22,309 nt of DNA from Haplomitrium mnioides. Its lineage: Eukaryota > Marchantiophyta > Haplomitriopsida > Calobryales. Positions 1 through 9,815 of this stretch are shown in pieces. The notes under the pieces are model-generated. The model was not told the DNA's origin and did no database searches. It worked only from the letters and a program-made list of their open reading frames with translations. The position numbers and the translations under genes were made by a program. The stretch lies in assembly GCA_049999725.1 (NCBI GenBank), contig JBNGIS010017881.1, positions 1-22,309 on the forward strand. The letters run 5' to 3'. Position 1 is the first letter of the stretch; each line of letters starts with the position of its first letter.

Positions 1-89
1 CAAACAACATAAATGATTATTGATATTGTTTATCTAGCAATGGGCTTTAAATTGAAGGCAACAATGGCAAAACTCAGTGAAAGCCTAAG

Positions 90-881
90 GTCACAACCAA
101 AAAACAAAACAATTTCCTCGCTATATTTCACTCTTAGTGTGCTTTGGACTCAAAGTAAAAGCAACACATCTTATGCGAGCATAGAATTTGTCCTCTTAAC
201 TCATGTTACTAAGGTTTATATCACTCCAATCTTGTTTGTGAAACAACTTAACATAACCAATACCTTGTTGGACTAAGTTTAGAAATCATAAGATCTCTGG
301 AACAAAGCTTTGTTTATCATAACAAGAGCATCATAGTTACCATAGGTTTCAAAATAGAACAAATTTGTTTCTTTTGTCAAACTCCAAGACAGGTTTTTCT
401 CGCAATGGTTTTATTTCTTCACAGGTTTCACGAACATCAAATCTATTGTGTTTTGGAATTTTAGCATTTGGAAAATTAGTTCTCCAATGTTTTGTAAAAC
501 AAAAGAAAAACAAAGAATGTAACTGGGATCTTTCTCTTTCAAATAAGTTGTATAGTAGTCATAAACTTCCTATTTTGTAAAGTTATTAGGAAAGTCATAA
601 ACTTTGTGAGTGGGCATTCTCTCATAGTGTCTTTGAAAAAAAATATCCACCCATTCATACATGAATACTCCTTTAGCCGATAATTCTCTATTTCTAAACA
701 TGCATTTAGGGTCTGTGTCTTTGAGATTTTGAATTCTTTGGATTCTATCATTCCCTACTAATAGTATTAATTTGAAGACTCTTCTATAGACAACAATACT
801 GCTAAGCAAAGTGAACTAATTTTCAACATCATAGTCTTTTCTTGGTATTCCCCACTACAATGTGATATCTCCATTTTTCAT
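90..881 (-). pseudogene. Unrecognised degenerate reading frame
   Basis: On the minus strand one frame runs from an ATG at 881 to a TAA at 411-413, about 157 codons, interrupted only by three in-frame TAG codons (855-857, 816-818, 570-572). The translation looks protein-like (mixed charged and aromatic residues, for example EWVDIFFQRHYERMPTHKVY). Further coding-like pieces continue in shifted frames down to about position 90 (for example GYVKLFHKQDWSDINLSN). I do not recognise a family or domain. Its 5' end points away from the plus-strand pseudogene that starts at 1157, leaving about 275 bases between the two ATGs. It could be a host pseudogene or part of a mobile element. What is seen is a long frame with few stops; its function is unknown. 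Confidence 0.4.
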
Positions 882-1156
882 GCTTTGTCAAAAATACATT
901 TCTCTCATACTTCTTAAAACATTTGTCTTCTACAACGACAAACAATTATTTCAACAACATAAAATTCTCCTCAACTTCAAAGTTGATATCGGATCAAGTT
1001 TTCTATTGTCACGAGTTCTTTTTCCAGTTTTTGTTTTCTTATTGTGGTTGTTTTCGCATTTTCTTGTAATTTGGCCATTTTTTGCCTTCTATTTTTTGTG
1101 AACTTTTTTCATACAATTTTTGCCCCTCAGTTTTACTATTTTACACTTTGGAGAAA

Positions 1157-3600
1157 ATGGCATCACAAGTCAATGCTCTCAAACTAGCTCAACCAAAGCC
1201 TTCTCGGTATTCGGATGTTTTGAAGTCTTTTGAGCCACAAAAACTATTCTATGAATGGTTTGTTTGTTGTGGAACCATAAAAGACATCGACCATCACCTT
1301 TATCTTTTTCACGTAGAAGGTGAAAAATTCAACATGGGTCTTTTGGTCCAAATTACTATGATTTGAGAGGGTTGCAAAGCCCACATGGGGCTGCTTGTGC
1401 AGTCAAAGACATCAATTGTGCTCTTCAAGGCATCTCAAAAAAAAATCTCCTTCAACAAGATGAAGCCAAGAGATATCTTCACCAAAGATTTGCAGTTGGT
1501 TTTCAAACACGGCAAGGCGAGGCTAAGATGATTTGTTTTTTCATTTGCTTAAAACTTTCTATTGCAAAGCATCATTCCCGCATACATTGGACTATGGAGT
1601 CCATGCATGTATGGACTCAGAAGTCTCTGCTAGCTTGGAGTTGGAAGACCAAACAAGCTTGAACTCTCGAGTCCATGCGCGTCTGGACTCCTTGTCCATG
1701 TACGCATGGACTCACAAGTCCAGATGCGTAGGGACAAGGAGTCTTGTCGCACACAGACTCCAGAGTCTGTGAGAGCAAGGACTTTTTTTCCTTTAGTGTA
1801 GTGACTTTGGACTCCATGCGCATATAGACTCTCGAGTCCTTACGCAGTTGGACTACCGAGTCTATACGCGCATGGACTCGGGAGTCCTTGCGTGCCTAGC
1901 TTTCAGAGTCCTTGTGTGCTTGGACTCTCGAGTCCTTACGTGCATGGATTCTTGAGTCTATGCACACATGAACTTGGGAGTCAATACAAGCTTAGAGGCC
2001 AGTGCCCCTTTGGGTCTAGACTACATATAGAAGCACTTAGAGTTCCTAATTGTACTTTTGACATTTTTTGTATTAAATCATGGACAATTTTTTGTTTTTT
2101 GTTTTCTCAATATTTGCGAGACTTTGTCAACGCTTATCCAAATGCAAAGCAAGTAAAATAGGACTTCATCAAATTTGCCATGAGTTCGAAAATTTTGAAA
2201 GTGAAGCAAGGCCTTCACGTGCAACAACTTGTGCCGCATCTAAGTGCGGCGACAATGACACTGGTAGCAACAAGTGAACCTTTTGGTATCAAAAAAGAAA
2301 GGATGTGGAGCCAACCAAGGCTCTGAAAAAGAAGAAGCATGTCTTACCAAAGAAGAAGCCTATATCCTAACCGCATGTTGAGGAGGAGCCTGTCCCATCC
2401 CTATCTCCAACTAGCTTTCTTTGGTGGCCCCTTCATCTTCTGCTCCTAGCAACTCACAAGAGGACGTCGAGCCGGAGCTGATGCAAGCTCCAACATCAAG
2501 AGCAAAGAGACAATCACACAAGGGGTTCCAGATGTTTTAGAAAAGCAAGAAGGTTGATCCTTAGACATTGTTTGAGAAGGAAAAAAACAAAATAAGGGAG
2601 TCTGCAATCCAGCGGTGCAGAGTTAGAGAGGAAACCATCACCATTTGGCTGGAAAATTTGATCCTTCCAAAATCTGGAATGGAGAACTGGGGGCCATTCT
2701 AGATTGAGAGGTTGAATGAAGATTTTGTTGAAATTCTAGTGCAAAGAATGCTCACCAACAAGTATGCACACTCTTTTTTTATTGTGGTTGTGAACCCGAA
2801 GTGCGGGTTAAAAGATAAATCAGAGTTCACATCAAGAACCCTGACAAGTATCGCTATAGAATTGCAAGAGGCAATCACAGCCCTATTGCAAGGCAGCTTT
2901 TAATTACAAAATATGGAGCCAAAATTCCTATGCTTTTGCTATGCAACTGCTACGTCTATGTGGGGTTGACACCAACAGAAGCTTGAATCTTTACAGTTGA
3001 TGACAATTACTACCAACACTACAAGTTGGAAATGACTTCAATTCAGAAGATAGAGTATTGGCATCAGCGTAACATTGAGAGTGGGATAGTGTCATGCCAT
3101 AAATTGAAAAGAGAACTAGTGCTCGAGACTTTGGATTTCAAGCCAAAGTCAACTCTTGAGAAGATAGTGACTTCTTAGGACAACTAGTTCTAGTTGGCAT
3201 TTTGAAGTGGAGAGCTTTTGGAGTTACAACATAGCATTGTTACAATGTGAGAAAAGAATTCAGTGAAAGTAAAAAACCAAAGGCCAAAAGATCTCTTAGA
3301 ATGGAGGACATGAAGTAGACACAGTGGAGGTCTCTTTACGATCAACTTGATGAAATAAAAATTTCAGTTTTGAAACGGGTGGAAGCTGGGGAGCTTTCAA
3401 TTGAAGAAATGTCTCACGAACTTGAGAGACGTAAAGTTTTGGCAGTAATGATGAAATCGTTCTGCTATGAGGTATACTCTAGCTACTAGGAGGAGGCAAG
3501 GATGGAAGATCCCATCCACACAGAGGAATCAAAGATGTCCTCTTTCTACTCAAGCTTTGAGAAATTGTTTATAAGTTTGTTTTTCCTTCTCCAATTGTGT
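1157..3600 (+). pseudogene. Unrecognised 5' part of a decayed plus-strand gene
   Basis: A chain of coding-like blocks in shifting frames. It starts with an ATG at 1157 (MASQVNALKLAQPKPSRYSD) and continues in another frame to about 1540. It resumes at about 2110-2330 after the first repeat array. Next come Lys/Pro/Ser-rich linkers (2300-2520, for example KALKKKKHVLPKKKP), a block at 2450-2780, and a frame change at a T run near 2775. A block at 2800-3180 contains KLEMTSIQKIEYWHQRNIES, and another follows at 3250-3580 (QLDEIKISVLKRVEAGELSI). In-frame stops are mostly TAG. No known domain was recognised. The same strand, nearness and decay style suggest it is the N-terminal part of the methyltransferase-like gene ending at 5207, but no continuous frame proves this. 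Confidence 0.4.
1586..1992. repeat. 24-base palindromic minisatellite, array 1 (degenerate)
   Basis: Imperfect copies of a unit built from ATGGACTC, a 2-base spacer, GAGTCCAT and a GCGCGC-like linker. The unit is close to its own reverse complement, so single strands could fold at every copy. Copies are clearest at 1663-1730 and 1808-1985, with point changes and length variation between them; 1740-1800 is more diverged. It lies between coding-like blocks, in what may be an intron of the decayed plus-strand gene. Confidence 0.8.
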
Positions 3601-3642
3601 TTCAAAAGATTTATTGACTTTTTTTGAGTTGATCTACCATAT

Positions 3643-3850
3643 GCACGCATGGACTTGAGAGTCCATGCACTTATTGACCCTCGATCTATTGCGTTCTGGG
3701 ACCTTAAGAGTTCATGCTCGTATGGGAATTGAAGTCCATGCTCGCATGGACTCTGAAATCCATGTGTGCATGGTTATAAGAGTCCATGCGCTCATTGGCT
3801 CAAGAGTCCATGTGAGCATGGACTCTCAAGTGCGTGCTCGTATGGACTAC
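3643..3850. repeat. 24-base palindromic minisatellite, array 2 (regular)
   Basis: About 8.6 tandem units, nearly all exactly 24 bases (one is 25), each beginning GC(A/T/G)C and ending GTCCAT. Because 24 is a multiple of three the array reads through as an eight-residue repeat (such as VHARMDSE) on the plus strand; this is most likely a by-product. The unit is the same as in the array at 1586-1992, about 1.6 kb away. Isolated half-units occur near 4170-4215 and 5338-5355. Confidence 0.9.
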
Positions 3851-4082
3851 TCTCTCTTTTTAAAGTCAAGTTCTTTGTTTTTGTTTTCTCCTCTTATTTT
3901 TTTTCTCCATGTTGTTTACATGGAAACAAAGTGTTTGAACAACATCTTACCAGGAAATTGACGGCCGCTGCAAAAGAGAGAAAGAGATTTGGGGTCAAAG
4001 AATCCAGTAAAGATCAAGACCAAGCCCCAACCCTTGTTCATGCCCTCATGCCTTTCTGCTCTACTGTCAAAAAGCCAGAGAG

Positions 4083-5207
4083 TGGAAGTCAAGGCAACAA
4101 AGTGACACTTCTGTCCCTCCAACTAAAAGAGGGCTTGAAGAACAAGTTGTTGACTTAATGTTCTATGTTGATGGACTCAATGTGGCATTTTATCAAGTCC
4201 ATAGGGAGTCCAATGCTTGATTGTTAAATGGCTTGGTGAAACCTAGAAGTTTTAATTTAGCAATTGTTGGTATTTAATATGAGTAAAACCTAAAGGAATG
4301 CAAGCAAGACGATTTTGAACCCTTCACAAAAGACAATATTTTGGATATGGTCTCTTCTTTTGCAGTTGTTACCACTTCTGATTTTTAGTCTTTTGTTATC
4401 ATTCATTCTTCTCAACAATTCAGCATCGTGGAGGATGCTCTTTTGTAGGTTTGCTATGCCATCGACCACGACATCTCATAAGTTTTGCTTTAGTTTATCT
4501 TGTTTACTTTTCTTTTACTTTCTTTGCAATGTCTGATTTCTTGTTTTTTGTATTACTACAGGGACAAAAACAACATCCATCATTTGGGGGGTTCTAGAAT
4601 TTCTCATGCCTACGAGTACTAAGTTATAGGCTACTGGACAAAGGAGGACAAGCAGAGCATGAAGCTCTTCAACCTACAATCCGACAATGCAAGTGATCGC
4701 TTCTGACAAAAAATGCGGAGTGTTTTCAACTATCTAGCTATTTTGGTGAAACTCAAACATCCAAGAGATGATGCTCTTATAAATGTGTACTAGAAGCCTC
4801 ATGTTTTTTACAAATTTTTCATTGACCATTTGTCAACAGAGCAAGATTAGATCTTAGATATTTGTTGTAGGTATGGCACAAGCTTTGTCTATGCTCTGAA
4901 GTTGATGCAAAACTGCATCGCTGTGGAATATAATATACCTCAGTCTATCTTTATTCTCCAAAGAGTTTTGATGATGGCTTCTTTGCCATGTAATGTCACA
5001 GAATCGCAGATTGTATATGTGTACCATAAGGAGCCTATTCCTCCTTGTACTATTAGTGCATCTAGTGATTCTATTGCAATTTGCAGGACTGGAAAGTCCC
5101 GACATGATTCTCTTGTGGCTGTATATGCCCAAGCTGCTCAAGCCACTGATTTGGATGAGACCATTCCTCTTGAAGAGGATAGAACTAAAGCTGTAGTTGC
5201 AGAGTGA
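4083..5207 (+). pseudogene. Beta-class amino DNA methyltransferase-like pseudogene (C-terminal half)
   Basis: Frame 4083-4444 joins, after a predicted intron, frame 4562-5207 (TGA at 5205-5207). At 4785-4800 the frame reads NVY-stop-KPHVFYKFFIDHL, which fits motif X of the beta class, where the usual core is QKP; a CAG to TAG change would give this stop. Exactly 22 residues after the KP comes ILDICCRYGTSFVYALKL (about 4851-4904), matching motif I (usually LDPF-G-GTT), followed by NCIAVE, which fits the acidic SAM-binding position. Such enzymes methylate cytosine N4 or adenine N6 in DNA using SAM. Stops at 4620, 4704, 4791 and 4848 and a Gly to Arg change in the SAM loop (codon 4869-4871) make it dead. 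A clear catalytic motif IV (DPPY/SPPY) is not visible; the region around 4245-4270 where it should lie is too decayed. Motif X before motif I fits the beta order. Confidence 0.6.
4445..4561 (+). other. Predicted intron (117 bases)
   Basis: Donor TT/GTAGGT at 4445 and acceptor TTACTACAG ending at 4561, with a T-rich stretch of about 80 bases before the acceptor, as in plant introns. Two bases of a codon precede the donor and one follows the acceptor, so the reading frame on both sides is preserved. No transcript evidence is available. Confidence 0.5.
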
Positions 5208-6029
5208 TGTCATTTTTATAAATAATAAATGAAAATAAAATATTTTGTGTTTAATCTATATTCTTGTAGCATTTCCATTCTTGACGATCCATTTTCTTTT
5301 AAAATTTGATTTTTGGTTTTTGTAAAATTCAGCAACAAAGTCCATGCGACATGGAAGTTTCCTTTTGACTAATTTGGATTTTTGTACAAGTTTTCTTCAA
5401 TCATAAGTTTTTGGTTTTTTTTCATGGCTACTCATTAAATTTATTACAATCTTCAATAACGATATCATTCTACATCTGAGTCATTGTTTGATTTTATTTT
5501 GGATATCATCTTTTATGATATGCAAGCTTGAAATCTATGCAAGCATAGGTCTTCTTTTTTGTTTTTATATGCTCTATATGTAAATACAAGTTCAAAGCAA
5601 CTCTTACTAGAGTAGCAATTTATATGTCAACGTATGTTGAAGCATCATATTTTTTTTGGATTTTTTTTGGTAAATATTTTAGGATTTTGTATCTTGAAGG
5701 TTTTTAAAAAAATTGTAAGAAAACATAAAAAAATGACTATATATAACTTTACCATGTTTTTTTTTAATATTCTCTCTTGTTTGTTTATCTTGCCATAATA
5801 TAAATAATTTTTGTTACTATTTTTTTTGCCTAATATTGAATGTTAAAGTTTTTCCAAAATACAATAGGTATCTGAATAAACAAATTTTCAAGTTTAATAT
5901 TTGTTTTTTGAAGAAAAATTTTGCAACTATTAAAAGTGTAAATTTTGAAGCAAAAATTTGAAAAAAAAACATTTTTCAACATGAAGTACAATAAGAACTC
6001 AGTCGCAGTTCCTGGCTCAAAATAGCGGC
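5208..6029. other. AT-rich spacer, no gene seen
   Basis: AT-rich sequence with many T runs (for example 5649-5670 and 5757-5830) after the end of the methyltransferase-like pseudogene. A half-unit of the 24-base repeat lies near 5338-5355. The minus-strand frame at 5830-6030 continues from the RT fragment but shows no RT similarity. Confidence 0.6.
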
Positions 6030-6464
6030 TTTTGTTCTTCAACCCAAATGGTAAGAACATCCACTGATATAATCGGTCCTTTCCGTGTTCATCAATACCC
6101 CAAAACATTGTTTTGGTACTATCCTTTTGCCTCAATGGTAGTTGATGGTACCTTGCCTTCAAATACAACGAGCTAAAGATGTTAGCATGCCCAATTGCAT
6201 CAAAGATCTCCTCTGGTGTAGTCATAATATACTTGTGAACTTTGTCAGCCGACTGATAGGAGGATAATCACCATATATCCACTTGTTGGTGTAGTTTCCA
6301 TGCACATCTTTCATGACTGGCATAACTGTGGTAGATATGTATTCTCCATATGACACCTTTACCAATCCAACATCCAACAAATCTTGTGTCTTGGTTTGTA
6401 TCAGCCCTCTCTCCACCACACTATAACCATATGGACATCGAAAAATAGGTGTATCACTAGCCAC
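6030..6464 (-). pseudogene. Ty3/gypsy reverse transcriptase fragment
   Basis: Two overlapping minus-strand frames (6464-6222, then 6225 downward) give the first part of a gypsy RT: PYGYSVVERGLIQTKTQDLL, a VMPVMKD block, GDYPPISRLTKF, then after a frameshift near 6230 TPEEIFDAIGHANIFSSLYL, ARYHQLPLRQKD, FWGIDEHGKDRLYQW and FLPFGLKN. In motif A the usual catalytic Asp (LDLRAGY-like) is Tyr here (SSLYLKARY), so it is dead. Similarity stops abruptly after FGLKN near 6033; the FxDD motif, RNase H and integrase are absent. No LTRs were found beside it. It is a truncated relic, unrelated in orientation to the gypsy element at the right end. Confidence 0.85.
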
Positions 6465-6469
6465 TCAAT

Positions 6470-7735
6470 TTTAATGTTTGGTCCTCTCAAGGTCCCTATG
6501 TACTTCATGCTAAAAAAACAAAAAATGTGAATAACCACGCAAAAACTAATGTACCTCTACACTTTGGCCTCTTGCCAAATGCTGTCCAACTTGTAGCACC
6601 CATTTTTCCATTAGAGTTAGGTGATCTTCTTGCTTTACATCTAGCTTTGTTGAAATTTGACTAGCTAAAATGTGATGTGGTGGAGTCAGATCTGAATCGT
6701 GATCTGCTGAATTGTCACTCCTTTGGGCTGAAATCTAATCGTCGAATAAATGACTTGCTGCAATTTTAGATGTGTGGATCAGCCCTAACATAGCCTCTTT
6801 GATACTTGACACCACGTCCCCAACAATAGCCTTGACTATCCCATAAGGCTACATGCTAACTACAAGTTGGTCATCCTAGAAGATCGCATCCTACGCTGTT
6901 CAGCTACTTCAAGCTCACAATCAAAGTAAGAAAATTCAAATCCAAGGCTTGTCTTAGCACATGGCATTGCCTATTCTCAGCGACAGATGCAACAACAGTG
7001 GTACTAGTTGAAAACCCCATTGCCCTCTCTCTCTCATTGGCATTGGGTTCTACCAACGTTTGCCAAGTTGCATCCCAAATAAGATAAGAGCCTCTTGCTC
7101 AAAATGCATAAGATGTAGAGTGACTCACCAGTGTGTGAGCAATGCTCCACAAGGTAGACCTACCATGTTGACTAACGCCAATGGTGGGCAGTCAACTTAT
7201 AAGCACTCTTTGAGCACAACGCTGTTAGAGTCCACCATAGGAAGTCAAGATGCATCCAAGGAGAGTACAGAGGAGAAAGGAAGCATCAAAAAGAAGACAA
7301 CAAAAGCATAAAAAAGAAGACAACAGTGAGACAACGGACACCATCCAAGTAGATAGTAAATAGATCTAAAGATATTGGAATTGGAATTAATCTTAATTCC
7401 TTAGAATTTAAAAATTCAATTGTAGAAACAATTTTTTTCTAAAAGTACATGTGTCGTACAAATTCTAGTTGAACAGCTCAAAGTCGGAGAAGCCACTATT
7501 TAGGAAAAAGAAAAGCTCCCTACATATATTTGGATCGGTGAGTGTGTACAAGTGAGTTGTGAAAAAGATGTTTGGTTTTAGAGAAAACATAAATTTTAAT
7601 ATTGAATACTAAATTATGCTTAGCTACCAGCTAAGCTAGGTGGGAAAATCAAGATTGAAGGGATGGCTGAGATCTAGGGATCTACATAGACGGACAAGAT
7701 TAAAAAAATAAAATAAACGGAGAAGGGCCGTCATT
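6470..7735. other. Spacer without recognisable genes
   Basis: No convincing coding frame. The plus-strand frame at 7060-7311 (83 codons) has no recognised motif. A short inverted repeat (GGAATTAA, 2-base spacer, TTAATTCC) lies near 7384-7401. Sequence just right of the RT fragment might be decayed element sequence but cannot be assigned. Confidence 0.5.
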
Positions 7736-8900
7736 TTGGCCCTCTCTGTCCTTTGTGCGTCAGGGCTTGTGGGAAAAATGTTTTTTGGCTGACGATTGAT
7801 GGAGTGCCAGGCAAGAAGCAAGCATGTTTTTGGCTGCCAAAGGAAGGAGGAAGACTGCTGGAACAACAAAGAGATTTGTTTCGAACAACAAAGCCATTTA
7901 TTTCAATTTATAATGGGAAGCATAGTGGACGTCGGGAGGATGACGCTGTAACACTAACGCTTGAGACCATGTTGTGATTATTGAAGCCGGATCCAAAAAG
8001 TGGCACCTGCTTGAAGAAGGTTTGATGACGGAAGAGGTAGATGATTGGATCAGGTGGTGAAATCTGTGTCTCTTCGTATTGATTGTGGAAGAGCGAGCAT
8101 GTATGTTGGCGCAGGAGAAGTGCAATGGCAAATTGCACGTAGCTGGACCTGATGGTGAAAAGATCCTAGTGGCGTATAACCTCTGCCTGTCAATGGCAAA
8201 TTGCTCGTAGCTGGACCTGATGGTGAAAAGATCTGAGTGGCGTATAACCTCTGCCTGTCAATCCCCGTGTTGACTTGGGACTAATTTGTGAAATACCGAT
8301 TTGGGGAGCGGGGTTCAAGTGGAGCATTGAGTAATCCTGACGAAGAAACAGTCTCAACTAAGGAATTGACCAGTGATACCTTTCAGATGTTATTCCTCAA
8401 GAGAAGCGCTACCTAATCTGTGGGCTCAATGCAAGAGGTCTTTGGAGTTGGATCCAAAGCGTACAGTCGGAGTGGTGTTTTCTTCTCAATCGGAGAAGAA
8501 GCTACCAATCTCCTTGCGACTGGAGTATAGCACCATCCAAGGAAAGGCAGCCTCAAGGCAATGTTAGAGGAAATCGTCTCCGAAATGAGAACGACAATGT
8601 TTGCATGCAGGGGTAGTGATTAGTCAAGATGATTTGCTCTGGAAAGGCTTCGATGTTCTTGCTACAGATTTGAGTAGGCCAAGAAGGCGGGCTGCTACAA
8701 AATCGTTACTTGCTCGCAAGAATGATAAAGGGCCTCAGAATCGAACGAAGGATGCTGGTGGAGGTGATGATTTTTGCAAGAATTCTGTGGAGCGTGATAA
8801 GAAAAGTCCGACAGAGCTAGGAAGACAAATAGTGGAGATGTTTGTGCTGGCATACCTGTAGAGTAATTGCTTAGAAGTAGGATACCGAGAGGCAGTTGCT
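7736..8900. other. Decayed, possibly formerly coding region
   Basis: Less AT-rich than its left neighbour. Short plus-strand frames at 7753-7977, 8373-8567 and 8601-8861 have no recognised domain. It lies directly upstream of the DUF4283/zinc-knuckle-like remnant on the same strand and could be its decayed N-terminal part. It also contains the 68-base tandem duplication listed separately. Confidence 0.35.
8123..8258. repeat. Tandem duplication, 2 x 68 bases
   Basis: Copy 1 (8123-8190) and copy 2 (8191-8258) both start CAATGGCAAATTGC and end CTCTGCCTGT. They differ at only a few positions (GCACGT against GCTCGT; GATCCTAG against GATCTGAG), so the duplication is recent relative to the decay around it. 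Confidence 0.95.
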
Positions 8901-9716
8901 CAAAAAAGGCCAGAAGAGCTCGTCAGAGAAGAAGAGGCAGCAAGGCAAGCAGAAACTGAGCTCCGTGCAAAGCAGGAGATAGCTTGAGAAGAGGAGTTCA
9001 TGATAGTATAGGGGGATGATGCCAATGGTAGAGACATCGTTGGCACGATCAGGAAGTGTGTTTTTGTCGATCCAGTGCGAGTTCAATTGATAGTCGTGAA
9101 GTATAGCTCGCCCTAGAATCAAGAAAATCAAGCAAGATGCCAGGGAATTCTTTTGAGAATGGTCAAGGACAGAGTCTTCTGCCAACAAAAAGAAAGATGA
9201 CAATTGCTGCAACTGGTTCTACCTCGCTCCGAAATCGATTTTGAAGATGTGATAAGAGAATTTAGTGGCAGCTTTGGAAGAAAGTTCGTTCCAAAGTTCG
9301 AGTAGACCTGACTGAAGAAAATTGACATGAAATATGCAAGGGTGTTGATTGAGGCCCGGGAGGGAATCCAGGACACTATTTCCGATCTCGGAGGTAATAG
9401 GAGATCGAAGGGCCCACACGATGGCCACTTCCACCATAGCCAGTGTGACATTCGTCGTCGCCAGTAAACAACAAGAAGAAATCATCCTCGGAAGTGTTAC
9501 GCCTGTGGTGAATTTATCGCCTCATCGAGTGAGAAGAGGGGTCACCGTGCAACAAAGTCAAGAAGGTCTGCCAATCGAAATCGAGAGGCTGCCACATCAT
9601 TCTTTGCGGCTGTGTTTGTTCACCCAACACTGCACCTCAAGGTGTGGAACCGAATGAACAAACGAAGGAGCAACTGCATACCTGCATGGAAGATCCATCA
9701 TCAATAGGGCTGCCTC
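8900..9716 (+). pseudogene. LINE ORF1/DUF4283-like zinc-knuckle remnant
   Basis: Plus-strand coding-like blocks in related frames with several stops. There is a charged coiled-coil-like stretch at about 8908-8990 (REEEAARQAETELRAKQEIA), then a block at about 9015-9200 (DIVGTIRKCVFVDPVRVQLI). A block at about 9210-9380 resembles the end of the DUF4283 domain of plant non-LTR gag proteins (RSEIDFEDVIREFSGSFG, IDMKYARVLIEAREG). Near 9490 an incomplete CCHC knuckle starts with KCYACGE. DUF4283 plus a zinc knuckle is typical of plant L1-type ORF1 and related proteins. No RT or endonuclease remains, and the copia element is inserted downstream at 9791. The assignment is by pattern only. Confidence 0.35.
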
Positions 9717-9785
9717 TGATTTTGTGAACACCCAAGAAGGATACAAAGGAGTAAAGTATAAAGAGGAGCAGTGGGATGAAACGAT

Positions 9786-9790
9786 GATAT
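9786..9790. repeat. Target-site duplication GATAT (left)
   Basis: GATAT directly abuts the outer end of the truncated left copia LTR and matches GATAT at 14887-14891 beyond the right LTR. Five bases is the usual size for Ty1/copia integration. Confidence 0.85.
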
Positions 9791-9814
9791 TGTTGTGGTA
9801 TACATGTCACACAG
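9791..9814 (-). repeat. Truncated 3' LTR of the copia element
   Basis: TGTTGTGGTATACATGTCAC followed by ACAG matches 14726-14749 with one difference (A for G). Similarity stops where internal sequence begins, so about 137 bases of the LTR are lost. The outer terminus and the target-site duplication are intact. Confidence 0.85.
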
Positions 9815-9815
9815 T

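Noticed and set aside
1586-3850. CRISPR array
   Set aside because: Units are contiguous 24-base tandem copies without unique spacers, in a eukaryotic repeat-rich region, with no cas genes.
3665-3961. Plus-strand frame with an eight-residue repeat (VHARMDSE type)
   Set aside because: It is a by-product of the 24-base array being a multiple of three; upstream and downstream parts are not coding-like in that frame.
4245-4270. Methyltransferase motif IV (DPPY) at the IVGI-stop-Y position
   Set aside because: Only the spacing and one aromatic residue fit; too many changes would be needed, so I do not claim it.
4315-4536. Membrane-like 73-codon plus-strand frame
   Set aside because: It reads the exon and T-rich intron of the methyltransferase-like pseudogene in a wrong frame.
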